Shown piece by piece: positions 1 to 7,556 of a stretch of DNA of 37,972 bases. Below the pieces are notes generated by a model. It had not been told where the DNA came from and did not search any database. It worked only from the letters and a program-made list of their open reading frames with translations. The position numbers were made by a program, and so were the translations under genes. This DNA comes from a virus. The stretch lies in the IMG/VR virus record IMGVR_UViG_3300025424_000004, positions 1-37,972 of that record. One strand, given 5' to 3'. Position 1 is the first letter of the stretch, and each line of letters opens with the position of its first letter.

Positions 1-99
1 TTCCACGCCTCTCTCAAGGACGCACACCAGGCGATTACGGAGCACCGCCAGGCAACCTGCCCCCACGCCTACGAGGTGCTCGACTTCGACGGCAACCCC
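1..99. repeat. Terminal direct repeat, left copy (contig overlap)
   Basis: Bases 1-99 are identical to bases 37874-37972. The repeat lies inside a gene that reads uninterrupted across the join (37844 to the end, continuing at 1 to 201). This is the usual mark of a circular contig. An odd length of 99 fits a k-mer overlap left by an assembler better than a biological terminal repeat, so the unique genome is about 37,873 bp. Confidence 0.95.
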
Positions 100-201
100 A
101 GCCTGAAGCACTACACCAACATCTTCTGCCCCGACTGTGGGCTACGGATCGAAGCACCAGGCCCGACCAAGCCGTTCCAGCTCAAGCCCCACCAGCGATG
201 A
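1..201 (+). CDS. Zinc-ribbon-like small protein, 3' part (starts at 37844)
   Basis: This is the downstream part of a gene interrupted by the contig ends. Joined to 37844 onward it encodes about 76 residues. Visible metal ligands are a CPH motif in the first half and a CPDCG pair in the second (FCPDCGLRIE), so a single zinc ribbon is likely. The stop TGA at 199-201 overlaps the next ATG as ATGA, which indicates translational coupling. It belongs to a run of tiny Cys-rich early genes. No family is recognised and no function is claimed. Confidence 0.75.
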   Translation, partial: FHASLKDAHQAITEHRQATCPHAYEVLDFDGNPSLKHYTNIFCPDCGLRIEAPGPTKPFQLKPHQR

Positions 202-341
202 GCGAGGGAACACGCCCAGCCTGCCCGATTACGCACTCGAGCCTGGTGCACCCTCGAGCAAACCTACAGTTCACTAATCACCTGAGCATCACGTTCATCA
301 GGGACGTGAACTACTGCCCCACCTGCGGAGAGAAACTATGA
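198..341 (+). CDS. Small zinc-ribbon-like protein (47 aa)
   Basis: The ATG overlaps the stop of the gene upstream (ATGA at 198-201) and its own TGA overlaps the next ATG at 338. Such coupling on both sides supports a real gene despite the small size. The product has a single Cys near residue 9, a His at residue 12 and a C-terminal CPTCG pair, a pattern fitting one zinc site. The family is unknown. Like its neighbour it may be a small adaptor or host-interaction protein, but nothing in the sequence fixes the role. Confidence 0.65.
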   Translation: MSEGTRPACPITHSSLVHPRANLQFTNHLSITFIRDVNYCPTCGEKL

Positions 342-664
342 CCCCCGACGAACGCCAAGCCCTACGAGAGAAGCACGCACCTCTGAACTACGGCGACGGG
401 GTTCCGCCTGAATGCTTAGGCTGCGATGACAACTGCATCGAGGGCGAAGGAATCGATTGGCCCTGCGACGTAATCAAGGTGCTGGACGCTACCGAAAACC
501 TAAAGCCTAACGACCTAAAAACTAAAGTTGAGTGCGACGTAATCAAGCACCTCACCGAGCGCAACATTGAAAGAAGCAAAATACTGGCCGTCATACACGC
601 TTACGACGAAACGCCCGAGAGCAAACTGGCACGTATTTGGGAAGTATTAGGGAGAGAAGCGTGA
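338..664 (+). CDS. Unknown soluble protein with internal CDVIK repeat
   Basis: This 108-residue acidic protein starts at the ATG that overlaps the previous stop and ends in a TGA overlapping the next GTG. The first half has a CLGCDDNC cluster that could bind metal. A CDVIK motif occurs twice, 23 codons apart, and is also a 15-base direct repeat at 464-478 and 533-547, which suggests a small internal duplication. Several stretches here (around 485-545) are more AT-rich than neighbouring genes. No family is recognised. Confidence 0.7.
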   Translation: MTPDERQALREKHAPLNYGDGVPPECLGCDDNCIEGEGIDWPCDVIKVLDATENLKPNDLKTKVECDVIKHLTERNIERSKILAVIHAYDETPESKLARIWEVLGREA

Positions 665-789
665 GCGACTTTGACGACTTCGACGCTTTCGTCGAGAAGC
701 ACCAGATCAAAGACGATGAGCTCGGAGCAGCCTTTGCCGCGTGGCTGAGCGGTAAGGGCTGGGACGGCGACTTCGAGCAGGTCAAGTGA
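661..789 (+). CDS. Small acidic protein (42 aa)
   Basis: The GTG start overlaps the previous TGA (GTGA), and the stop at 787-789 overlaps the GTG of the protease-like gene downstream, so the four-gene string 198-1265 looks like one coupled unit. The product is very acidic (an N-terminal run rich in Asp and Phe) with no Cys and no membrane segment. The function is unknown. Support rests on the position and the overlap pattern rather than on homology. Confidence 0.55.
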   Translation: MSDFDDFDAFVEKHQIKDDELGAAFAAWLSGKGWDGDFEQVK

Positions 790-1265
790 CCGTTATCGCT
801 GCTATCTCCACGCCTCAGGGCTCGGCCATAGGCTCCGACAGCCTCGCCGCCATAGGAGACCTCTGCGCACCCTCGGCCAGCCCGAAGATAGGCAAGTTCG
901 GCAACGTCCTGCTGGGCTTCGCTGGCTCGTGGCGAGCCGGTCAGCAGTTCCTCGAGCACACCTCACGCCTCGCTAACCCCACTCTCCGGCAGATACTGGA
1001 CTGCGAGACCGCCGAGACGGACTGGAACCTGCTGGTGGTAGAGGGAACACGGATCTACGAAGTGTCAGCAGACAAGGGAGTCGTGGAGGCTCTGCCGTTC
1101 GAGGGCTACACCTACGCCGCTATCGGCTCGGGAGCAAGCGTCTGTCTGGGGGCTCTGGGCTACGCTGCGCCACGCCTAGACCGCCAGGCTCTCCGACGAG
1201 CTCTACTGGTGACTGCCGAGCACACCACCACCGTCGCTGGGCCGTTCCACGTTATAGAGTTGTAG
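786..1265 (+). CDS. HslV/proteasome-like Ntn-hydrolase (putative threonine protease)
   Basis: The 159-residue product resembles the peptidase HslV fold from end to end. After Met1 comes Thr2, the position of the N-terminal nucleophile, in TVIAAIS. GSDS near residues 16-19 matches the HslV Asp17 region, PKIGKF near 33-38 could supply the catalytic Lys, GFAGS lies at 44-48, AAIGSGA at 111-117, and the C-terminal FHVIEL matches FHTIEEL-type ends. The length is a little under the family's roughly 175. No unfoldase partner (HslU or Mpa-like) is seen in the genome. A role in processing head proteins or host proteins is inference from its place just before terminase. It could also be an inactive Ntn-fold protein. 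Confidence 0.75.
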   Translation: MTVIAAISTPQGSAIGSDSLAAIGDLCAPSASPKIGKFGNVLLGFAGSWRAGQQFLEHTSRLANPTLRQILDCETAETDWNLLVVEGTRIYEVSADKGVVEALPFEGYTYAAIGSGASVCLGALGYAAPRLDRQALRRALLVTAEHTTTVAGPFHVIEL

Positions 1266-1293
1266 CCAGTGAAACCCCAATCCGCATACATAG

Positions 1294-1323
1294 TTGGCAG
1301 AAGTGTCACCAGTCTGGTACTCT
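1294..1323 (+). promoter_or_regulatory. Possible late promoter before terminase
   Basis: The 111-base gap 1266-1376 separates the early-end gene string from terminase. It contains TTGGCA (1294-1299), 18 bases, then TACTCT (1318-1323), a weak sigma70-like pair. The small terminase start at 1377 has no Shine-Dalgarno, and TCTAAACT occurs twice (1355-1362 and 1369-1376) immediately before it. The match is loose, so this is only a candidate for the start of late transcription. Confidence 0.25.
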
Positions 1324-1376
1324 TTAAGTCTATGCTGGACTCTTTCTGTCCGGCTCTAAACTCTGGCGTCTAAACT

Positions 1377-1826
1377 ATGGCTGGCTTTCAACGAACTGAA
1401 GAGCAGGCGCACCTCGACACCGCAGCCCTGCGCCTACGCTCCCTCGGGATGTCATACCAGGCTATTGCCGACCAGCAGGGAACGACCAAAGCAACGGCCT
1501 ACAACCGATGCCAGCGAGCCCTCGCCGCTATCCCAGCCGAAGCCGTAGACGAGTTCCGCAGGCTCGAGGGCCAGCGCCTAGACCTGCTGCTCGAAAAGGC
1601 TATGGACAAGGCACTCTCCGAGGAGAAGTCTGCCCTGTTCGCCATAGACCGAGTGCTGGCGATTATGGATCGCAGGGCGAAACTAATGGGCCTCGACGCA
1701 CCAATCAAGACCGAGGTAATCACCCTGGACTACATCCAGCAGGAGATCGCCCGTCTCGAGGCCACACTCGGGGAGATAGATGACGACGCTACTGAGGCAA
1801 CGCCTAGCGGAACTGAAACGGCTTGA
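1377..1826 (+). CDS. terS: Terminase small subunit
   Basis: The 149-residue protein has an N-terminal helix-turn-helix (about residues 20-50, with SYQAIADQQGTTKATAYN), then a helical oligomerisation region and RRAKLMGLDAP, a signature common in phage small terminases. It recognises the packaging start on concatemeric DNA and hands it to the large subunit. The gene lies directly upstream of and overlaps the large subunit by 47 bases. No ribosome site precedes the ATG, so translation may be leaderless, as is frequent in Actinobacteria. No better in-frame start is visible. Confidence 0.85.
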   Translation: MAGFQRTEEQAHLDTAALRLRSLGMSYQAIADQQGTTKATAYNRCQRALAAIPAEAVDEFRRLEGQRLDLLLEKAMDKALSEEKSALFAIDRVLAIMDRRAKLMGLDAPIKTEVITLDYIQQEIARLEATLGEIDDDATEATPSGTETA

Positions 1827-3198
1827 AGCCCTAGAACTCAAGGAGCAGGCGCTCAAGGCCGAAATCGCCAAGCGTGAGCTCGGCCACAGTCGCTACCGCT
1901 CTTCAGCCCGTCCCCAGCAACTCCCCCCCGAGGGGAACTGGCGCATCTGGCTCATCCTCTCAGGCCGAGGCTGGGGCAAGACGTTCACCGGAGCAGGCTG
2001 GCTTATCGAGAAAGCCCTCAGCCAGCCAGGCATCGAGTGCGCAGTGGTCGCTCCAACGTTCACCGACGTTCGCCGCACCTGTGTCGAGGGGCCGTCAGGG
2101 ATAATCAAGTCCCTGCCAGCCGGAGCCCTCGAGCAATACAACCGCTCCAACGGCCAGATAACCCTGACTAACGGCTCGAAGATACATATGGTCTCGGCAG
2201 ACGAACCAGACCGAGCCCGAGGACTGAACCTGTCCTACGCTTGGCTCGACGAGTTCGCAGCCTGGCGCTATGAGGAAACGTGGACGGCCGGACTCGCACC
2301 GGCGCTTCGTATCGGTAATCCGCAGACGATTATCACCACCACCCCACGCCCCACGAAACTCATCCGAGAGTTTATGAACCGAGAGGACGGGTCGGTAGTC
2401 GTCACTCGTGGATCTACGTTCGACAACCAAGCCAACCTCTCACCGGCAGCCCTCGCTGAACTCAAGGCTCGCTACGAGGGAACTCGACTAGGCCGCCAAG
2501 AGCTCTACGGCGAAGTCCTACTGGACACACCTGGCGCTATCTGGACTCACGCCGACATCGAGAAGAACCGAGTGGCCGAAGCCCCCGAACTGGTGCGCAT
2601 CGTGGTCGCTATCGACCCAGCCGTCACCTCCGGAGAGAACTCCGACGAAACCGGCATCGTGGTAGTCGGCAAAGGCGCAGACGGCAGGGGATACGTCCTC
2701 GCAGACCGCTCGTGCCGTGACACGCCCTCTGGGTGGGCTCACAGGGCAATCCAAGCCTACGAGGACTTCAACGCTGACCGCATCGTGGCCGAGAAGAACC
2801 AAGGCGGCGATATGGTCGAGATGACTATCCGCTCCGTGATGCCCTCGGCCCCGTTCAAGGGCGTGGTGGCAAAGCAGGGCAAGCGCCTACGAGCTGAGCC
2901 ACAGGCCGCCCTCTACGAGCAAGGCCGAGTGTCCCACGTTGGCGTCTTTGACATCCTCGAAGACCAGATGACCTCGTGGCTCCCCGACTCGGGAACCTCA
3001 CCAGACCGGCTCGACGCCCTCGTTCACGCCCTAGCGGAACTGGGACTGGCCGCCGGTGCTAGTGCTGACCGCTTCTTCGCTGAACTCGCCCCACCCTGCC
3101 CTATCTGTGGCGTACCGGTGGCACGAGACGCATCAAACTGCCCTCACTGTGGCGCACGAAATAACGACTACGACCTAGTTCAGGTCTACCCCCGATAG
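1780..3198 (+). CDS. terL: Terminase large subunit with C-terminal zinc ribbon
   Basis: This 472-residue packaging motor and nuclease has Walker A SGRGWGKT (61-68), Walker B ending in LDE (156-158) and the coupling motif TTTPRP (186-191). It also has RNase H-like nuclease acidic residues around AIDPAV (D279), NSDETG and PDRLDALVHAL (about 408-418). After the nuclease a tail carries CPIC (440-443) and CPHC (454-457), a complete four-Cys zinc ribbon that most large terminases lack. The ATG at 1780 follows GGGAGA and lies inside the small-subunit gene. The N-terminal 45 residues are a charged helix. Confidence 0.95.
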   Translation: MTTLLRQRLAELKRLEALELKEQALKAEIAKRELGHSRYRSSARPQQLPPEGNWRIWLILSGRGWGKTFTGAGWLIEKALSQPGIECAVVAPTFTDVRRTCVEGPSGIIKSLPAGALEQYNRSNGQITLTNGSKIHMVSADEPDRARGLNLSYAWLDEFAAWRYEETWTAGLAPALRIGNPQTIITTTPRPTKLIREFMNREDGSVVVTRGSTFDNQANLSPAALAELKARYEGTRLGRQELYGEVLLDTPGAIWTHADIEKNRVAEAPELVRIVVAIDPAVTSGENSDETGIVVVGKGADGRGYVLADRSCRDTPSGWAHRAIQAYEDFNADRIVAEKNQGGDMVEMTIRSVMPSAPFKGVVAKQGKRLRAEPQAALYEQGRVSHVGVFDILEDQMTSWLPDSGTSPDRLDALVHALAELGLAAGASADRFFAELAPPCPICGVPVARDASNCPHCGARNNDYDLVQVYPR

Positions 3199-3204
3199 GA
3201 CGAA

Positions 3205-5886
3205 ATGGCACTCCGAGACCGCTTCAGCCGTAAGGCACGAGACCTGAAACTAGCAGAGACCGTGGCCGAGGCTGTAAAGGCTGGGCTGTCTGGCTCCCCT
3301 ATGGGAACCACCAACTACAACCGAGCAACCCCTGCCGAGCCCTACTCGACTATCGGCGGTCAGGGCATCGTGACGGGTATCGGCCAGGCTATCCCAATGG
3401 ATCGCCCAGGTGTCACCCCTGACGGCGGTGGCTTCGGTGCGATGCTCGGCCCAGCAGCTCCTCTGCTCCCTGCGCCAATCGACGTTGTCTTGGACGAGAC
3501 GGGCCGTGCGCTTCCTCGTAAGTACGAGTATCAGGTCGCCACCAACCTCAACCTCACGAAAGAAGAAACCCCATACGCAATTCTTCGTAGTTTGGCCGAG
3601 CAGTGCGACATCATCCACCGTGCTATCGAAATCCGAGTGGGCGACCTCGTAAAGCAGGACTGGTCGTTCGACCTCTCGGAGTCGGCTATCGCACAGATCC
3701 AAGCCGAGCAGAACGTCAGCCACGCTAAGGCCGCCCGTATCGGACGAGACAAGTACGGCGAGGAAATCAACCGACTGACGGCGTTCTGGAAGAACCCCTA
3801 CGTCCAGTCCGAGCGTTCGTGGAGCGAGTGGCTGACCGAGGCGCTGTGGCAAGTGTTCGTCTACGACCAACTCTGTGTCTACCCTCGCTACAACCTCGGC
3901 GGCGCAGTCATCGGCTTCGACGTAATCGACGCTCCGACTATCAAAATCCTGCTCGACAACCGAGGCGACGTGCCCCACCCACCCTCACCGGCTTACCAGC
4001 AGGTGCTCTGGGGCTTCCCCCGTGGCGAGTTCGTGGCCTCCCCCGACTCCGACGGCGACTTCTACAACACACCAGGCAAGTACGGCGAATACAAGACCGA
4101 CCAACTCTCGGTGTTCATCAAGAACCGCCGCACCTGGTCGCCCTACGGCTTCTCGCCCGTCGAAGAGGCAATCCCAGCAGCGACCCTCTACCTAGACCGC
4201 CAAGCGTGGATGCGAGCCGAGTACCAGTTCGGATCTACGCCGATGACGTGGATGCGCACCAACTCCGTAGAACTGGGCTTGGAGAAGCTCAGCGCCTACG
4301 AGCGCATCCTCAATGACCGACTGACCGGCTCAACCGCCGAGCGCCACCGCATCAAAGTCCTGCCCGACGGCTTCGACCCAGTCGAGACCCGTTCGCAGGA
4401 AGAGCGCTTCAAGCCGGAGTACGACGAGTTCATCATCAAGCGCATCGCCGCTATCTTCGGCGTGACCCCCTCATCGCTGGGAGTGGTTGCCCGTGCCGGT
4501 CTCGGTGGTGGCAAGGGTGCGCACGACGGCGAGAGCGAGTCCTCGGAAATGGTCTCGACCAAGCCGATGATGAACTACATCACGGACATCATCAACTCCC
4601 TGAGCCGTCGCTACCTCGATGCCGACCTCAACGTGACGTTCGTGCTTCAGGACTCGACCACCGCCGCCAACGAACTCGAGCAGGCCAAGGCGCTTCAGAT
4701 GCAGCTCTTCTCCGGCCAGAAGACCCTCAACGACGTACAGGGCGAACTCGGCCAGGCACTCTACGAGATGCCAGAGGCAGACGAGCCGTTCATCGTGGCC
4801 GGTCAAACAATCCAGTTCCTCAAGGGACTGCTGCAAACGAACGCAACCGGCGAAACTATCGGACAGAAAGAGACCCCCAGTGAGCCAGGCACACCGAGCG
4901 CACAAGGCGAAGAAAGTGCGAGTGAAGAAAGCCCGAGTGAAAGCAGCACGGCGCAAACTCCGCTAAAGGCGCAGGAAGCAAAGGCGTTCGCTAAGTTCAT
5001 TAGCCGACCACGCTCACGAGAGTTCGAGTTCAAGTACCACACGCCCGAAGAGGCTGAAGTCTTGAAAGCGCAGATAACCGATACCCCAAAAGCCCGTTCA
5101 ACTACTAAGGCCGAAACGCCTGCCATAGTTGCCCGTCGGCGCAAGGTCTCCGGCCACTACGCCCCACTCATCCACGAGGCCCTCAAAGCCTCTGTGACGG
5201 ACGTAGAGACGGCCGTGCGCCACGCTATGACCGCTAACACCGCCAAGGCTGCGAAGTCCAACAAGGACAAGAACGACGCCAAGGCGGCGGTGGACAACAA
5301 CGTCACGTTCGACCCGAAGAAACTGACTGACCTCGTGGGCGCAGTTCACGCCGAGGCCGGTCTGGTCGGCACTGACGACGCTGTGACCCAGTTGCCCGAG
5401 GAAGCCGGTGCTATCGCCGCCTCGCCAATGGGGGCGCTGTCGAACGCTATCGACTGGTCTACTTGGGCTCCTGGCAACGTGCCAGCCGCTCAGAAAGTCG
5501 CTGGCGCAGGGCTCAAGGCTCTAATGGAGTCGGCAGGTGTCACTATCAAGGGCATCTCAGACACCACCTCTGAGCACATCGGCAACATCATCGCTGACGG
5601 CTTGGCGCAGGGATCCACCTACGCCGAGATAACGCAGAACATCTACGACTCCTACGCCTTTAGCGCCGAACGAGCCGCAGTCATCGCCGCCACCGAAGCC
5701 GGACGAGCTGCGAACGCATCAGTCCTCGACGCCTACCAAGTGGCCGGACTCGAGGAATACAACTGGGAAGTGTACGACCCGTGCGACGCCTGCCTCACGA
5801 TGAGCGAGGAGAACCCTCACGCCGTGACAGACGAGTTCCCACCGCTTCACCCCAACTGCGAGTGCTACATCACTCCTGCTATCTAA
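3205..5886 (+). CDS. Portal protein fused to MuF-like head morphogenesis domain
   Basis: At 893 residues this is about twice a normal portal. Residues about 120-540 form the portal (dodecameric DNA channel) body, with features such as SPYGFSPVEEAI (312-323). A Ser/Glu/Pro-rich linker covers about 550-590. The last about 110 residues match the MuF type: an Ala-rich helix with ATEAGRAAN, then PCDAC (859-863) and FPPLHPNCEC (878-887), the Cys/His cluster typical of MuF C-termini. The ATG at 3205 has AGGA just upstream. Fusion ties a capsid-internal minor protein to the portal vertex in fixed stoichiometry. No separate MuF gene follows, consistent with a true fusion. Confidence 0.9.
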   Translation: MALRDRFSRKARDLKLAETVAEAVKAGLSGSPMGTTNYNRATPAEPYSTIGGQGIVTGIGQAIPMDRPGVTPDGGGFGAMLGPAAPLLPAPIDVVLDETGRALPRKYEYQVATNLNLTKEETPYAILRSLAEQCDIIHRAIEIRVGDLVKQDWSFDLSESAIAQIQAEQNVSHAKAARIGRDKYGEEINRLTAFWKNPYVQSERSWSEWLTEALWQVFVYDQLCVYPRYNLGGAVIGFDVIDAPTIKILLDNRGDVPHPPSPAYQQVLWGFPRGEFVASPDSDGDFYNTPGKYGEYKTDQLSVFIKNRRTWSPYGFSPVEEAIPAATLYLDRQAWMRAEYQFGSTPMTWMRTNSVELGLEKLSAYERILNDRLTGSTAERHRIKVLPDGFDPVETRSQEERFKPEYDEFIIKRIAAIFGVTPSSLGVVARAGLGGGKGAHDGESESSEMVSTKPMMNYITDIINSLSRRYLDADLNVTFVLQDSTTAANELEQAKALQMQLFSGQKTLNDVQGELGQALYEMPEADEPFIVAGQTIQFLKGLLQTNATGETIGQKETPSEPGTPSAQGEESASEESPSESSTAQTPLKAQEAKAFAKFISRPRSREFEFKYHTPEEAEVLKAQITDTPKARSTTKAETPAIVARRRKVSGHYAPLIHEALKASVTDVETAVRHAMTANTAKAAKSNKDKNDAKAAVDNNVTFDPKKLTDLVGAVHAEAGLVGTDDAVTQLPEEAGAIAASPMGALSNAIDWSTWAPGNVPAAQKVAGAGLKALMESAGVTIKGISDTTSEHIGNIIADGLAQGSTYAEITQNIYDSYAFSAERAAVIAATEAGRAANASVLDAYQVAGLEEYNWEVYDPCDACLTMSEENPHAVTDEFPPLHPNCECYITPAI

Positions 5887-5897
5887 CCGGAGAACCA

Positions 5898-7535
5898 ATG
5901 ACCGACAACATCAAGAGCATCTACCTCGGAAACCTGACCGCCAAGCGTGGCCCTGACGGCTTTATGTACGTCAAGGGTCTGGCAACGGACGACACGCTCG
6001 ACCTCGACCAGCAGGTCTGCGACCCAGCCTGGCTCGCTAAGGCTATGCCAGCGTGGATGGAAATCGGGAACATCCGAGAGATGCACGGATCTAAGGCTGT
6101 CGGCAAGGCTACCGAAATGGAAAAGACCGGCACGGGCTTCGTAGTCACTGCCAAGGTCGTAGACCCAATGGCCGCCACAATGGTCGATGAGGGCATCTAC
6201 ACCGGCTTCTCCGTAGGCATCAAGGGCGCTCGTGTCGTCAAGGACGAACGTGCTCCTGGTGGGCGCATCGTGGACGGCACTATCGTCGAGGTATCACTCG
6301 TAGACCGCCCAGCCAACCCCTCGTGCAGTATCGAAATCGCCAAGTCAGTAGACGGCGTACTAGTGAAAGGGTCAGCCGTGACCGAGATTGAAAAGGCTGA
6401 AAGCCCAGCGCTGAACGCCGAAGCAGTAATGACCGAAGAGCCTGGCGTTCGTACCGAGGTACTTGACCGTGACTCCCCGTTCTTCTGCCGAGCCTGCTCT
6501 GGCACTGGCAAGAAGTCCAACGTCGAGGGCAACACCCAAGAGACGGACTGCGATGTCTGCGGTGGAACTGGTGAGCAGCCCGAGGGCCGTTCAGAGTTCG
6601 CCGAGCCGAACCGCCAGTCAATCCCCGAGGAACTTGACAACCGTGATATGAAGGCCGTCGAGCCCGAGGTGGAGAAGAAAGACTACACCGACGCCGAGCG
6701 TGAGCAGTTGGCCGAGTCCGGCGAGGCTATGCCAGGTGGGGGCTTCCCAATCAAGACGCTGAAAGACCTCCGCAACGCTATCCAGTCAATCGGACGGGCG
6801 AAAGACCCCAAGGCCGCCAAGGAGCACATCATCGCTCGGGCAAAGGCTATGGGCAAGGAAGAGCTCGTCCCTGCCGCTTGGCGTGGCTCGGACATCGGCG
6901 CTACCAAGGCCGCCGAGGGACAGACCCACGACGCTGCCGAACTGTCGGCTATCCGTCAGGGCCTCATCAACACAATCAAGGCCGAGCTCGACGAGATGCT
7001 CGACGGCGACGACAACGAAATCTGCGACGTTCGTGAACTCCTCTGCACACTGGAAATGTTCCTGTGCTGGTGGACTGACGAAGCCTCAGAGAACCAGGTC
7101 GAAGCACCATTCACCGGCTGGGACAACTCAGACGACTACCAAGGAGACACAATGGCCTATGTAGGACTCGGCGTATCCGCCGACCTCATCAAGAACGCAA
7201 GCGCAGACACAGCGACCCCTGAAATCAAGGACGAACTGCGCTCCGAAATCGTCAAGGCGCTGGGCCTTGAGGAAGTCATCTCGGCTAAGGCTGAGTTGAG
7301 CAAGGCAACAGAGGAGATTGAACTCCTAAAGGCTGCGCTCGATGAAGTGAAGTCAATGGCTGCACCTGGCGGGCCTGCTCTCCGAGCAACCCGTGAACAG
7401 ACCAGCAAGTCAGCAGCAGTTTTGGCCCGTGAGGTCGAGGCACAGCGATACCGCAACCTCGCCGCACAGATCACCGACCCTGCACTCCGCAACCAGTACC
7501 TCGAGACCGCTCGAGCGCTGGAAGCATCACTCTAA
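5898..7535 (+). CDS. Prohead protease-scaffold fusion with DnaJ-type zinc motif
   Basis: The start is the ATG at 5898 after GGAGAA. The frame stays open upstream only as overlap with the portal gene. Of 545 residues, about 1-150 form an S78-like (HK97-type) prohead protease with EMHGSKAVGKA (His63), GFSVGIKG (Ser105) and EVSLVDRPANP (131-141). A CxxCxGxG pair typical of DnaJ zinc fingers follows (C197, C200; C218, C221). Next comes a compact AMPGGGFPI domain (about 278-328), then a helical, coiled-coil-like C-terminus that probably acts as scaffold and is cleaved during maturation. It precedes the capsid gene as expected. The DnaJ-like insert is unusual. Confidence 0.85.
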   Translation: MTDNIKSIYLGNLTAKRGPDGFMYVKGLATDDTLDLDQQVCDPAWLAKAMPAWMEIGNIREMHGSKAVGKATEMEKTGTGFVVTAKVVDPMAATMVDEGIYTGFSVGIKGARVVKDERAPGGRIVDGTIVEVSLVDRPANPSCSIEIAKSVDGVLVKGSAVTEIEKAESPALNAEAVMTEEPGVRTEVLDRDSPFFCRACSGTGKKSNVEGNTQETDCDVCGGTGEQPEGRSEFAEPNRQSIPEELDNRDMKAVEPEVEKKDYTDAEREQLAESGEAMPGGGFPIKTLKDLRNAIQSIGRAKDPKAAKEHIIARAKAMGKEELVPAAWRGSDIGATKAAEGQTHDAAELSAIRQGLINTIKAELDEMLDGDDNEICDVRELLCTLEMFLCWWTDEASENQVEAPFTGWDNSDDYQGDTMAYVGLGVSADLIKNASADTATPEIKDELRSEIVKALGLEEVISAKAELSKATEEIELLKAALDEVKSMAAPGGPALRATREQTSKSAAVLAREVEAQRYRNLAAQITDPALRNQYLETARALEASL

Positions 7536-7556
7536 CCACTACCCAAAGGAACCAGA

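Noticed and set aside
1-99. Terminal repeat as a true phage end repeat
   Set aside because: The 99-base length is a typical assembler overlap, and a gene reads through it. Real direct terminal repeats are usually longer and lie outside genes.
3250-3978. Long open frame on the minus strand (242 codons) inside the portal gene
   Set aside because: It is antisense to a clear portal gene, has no ribosome site or protein motif, and such frames are expected in GC-rich coding DNA.
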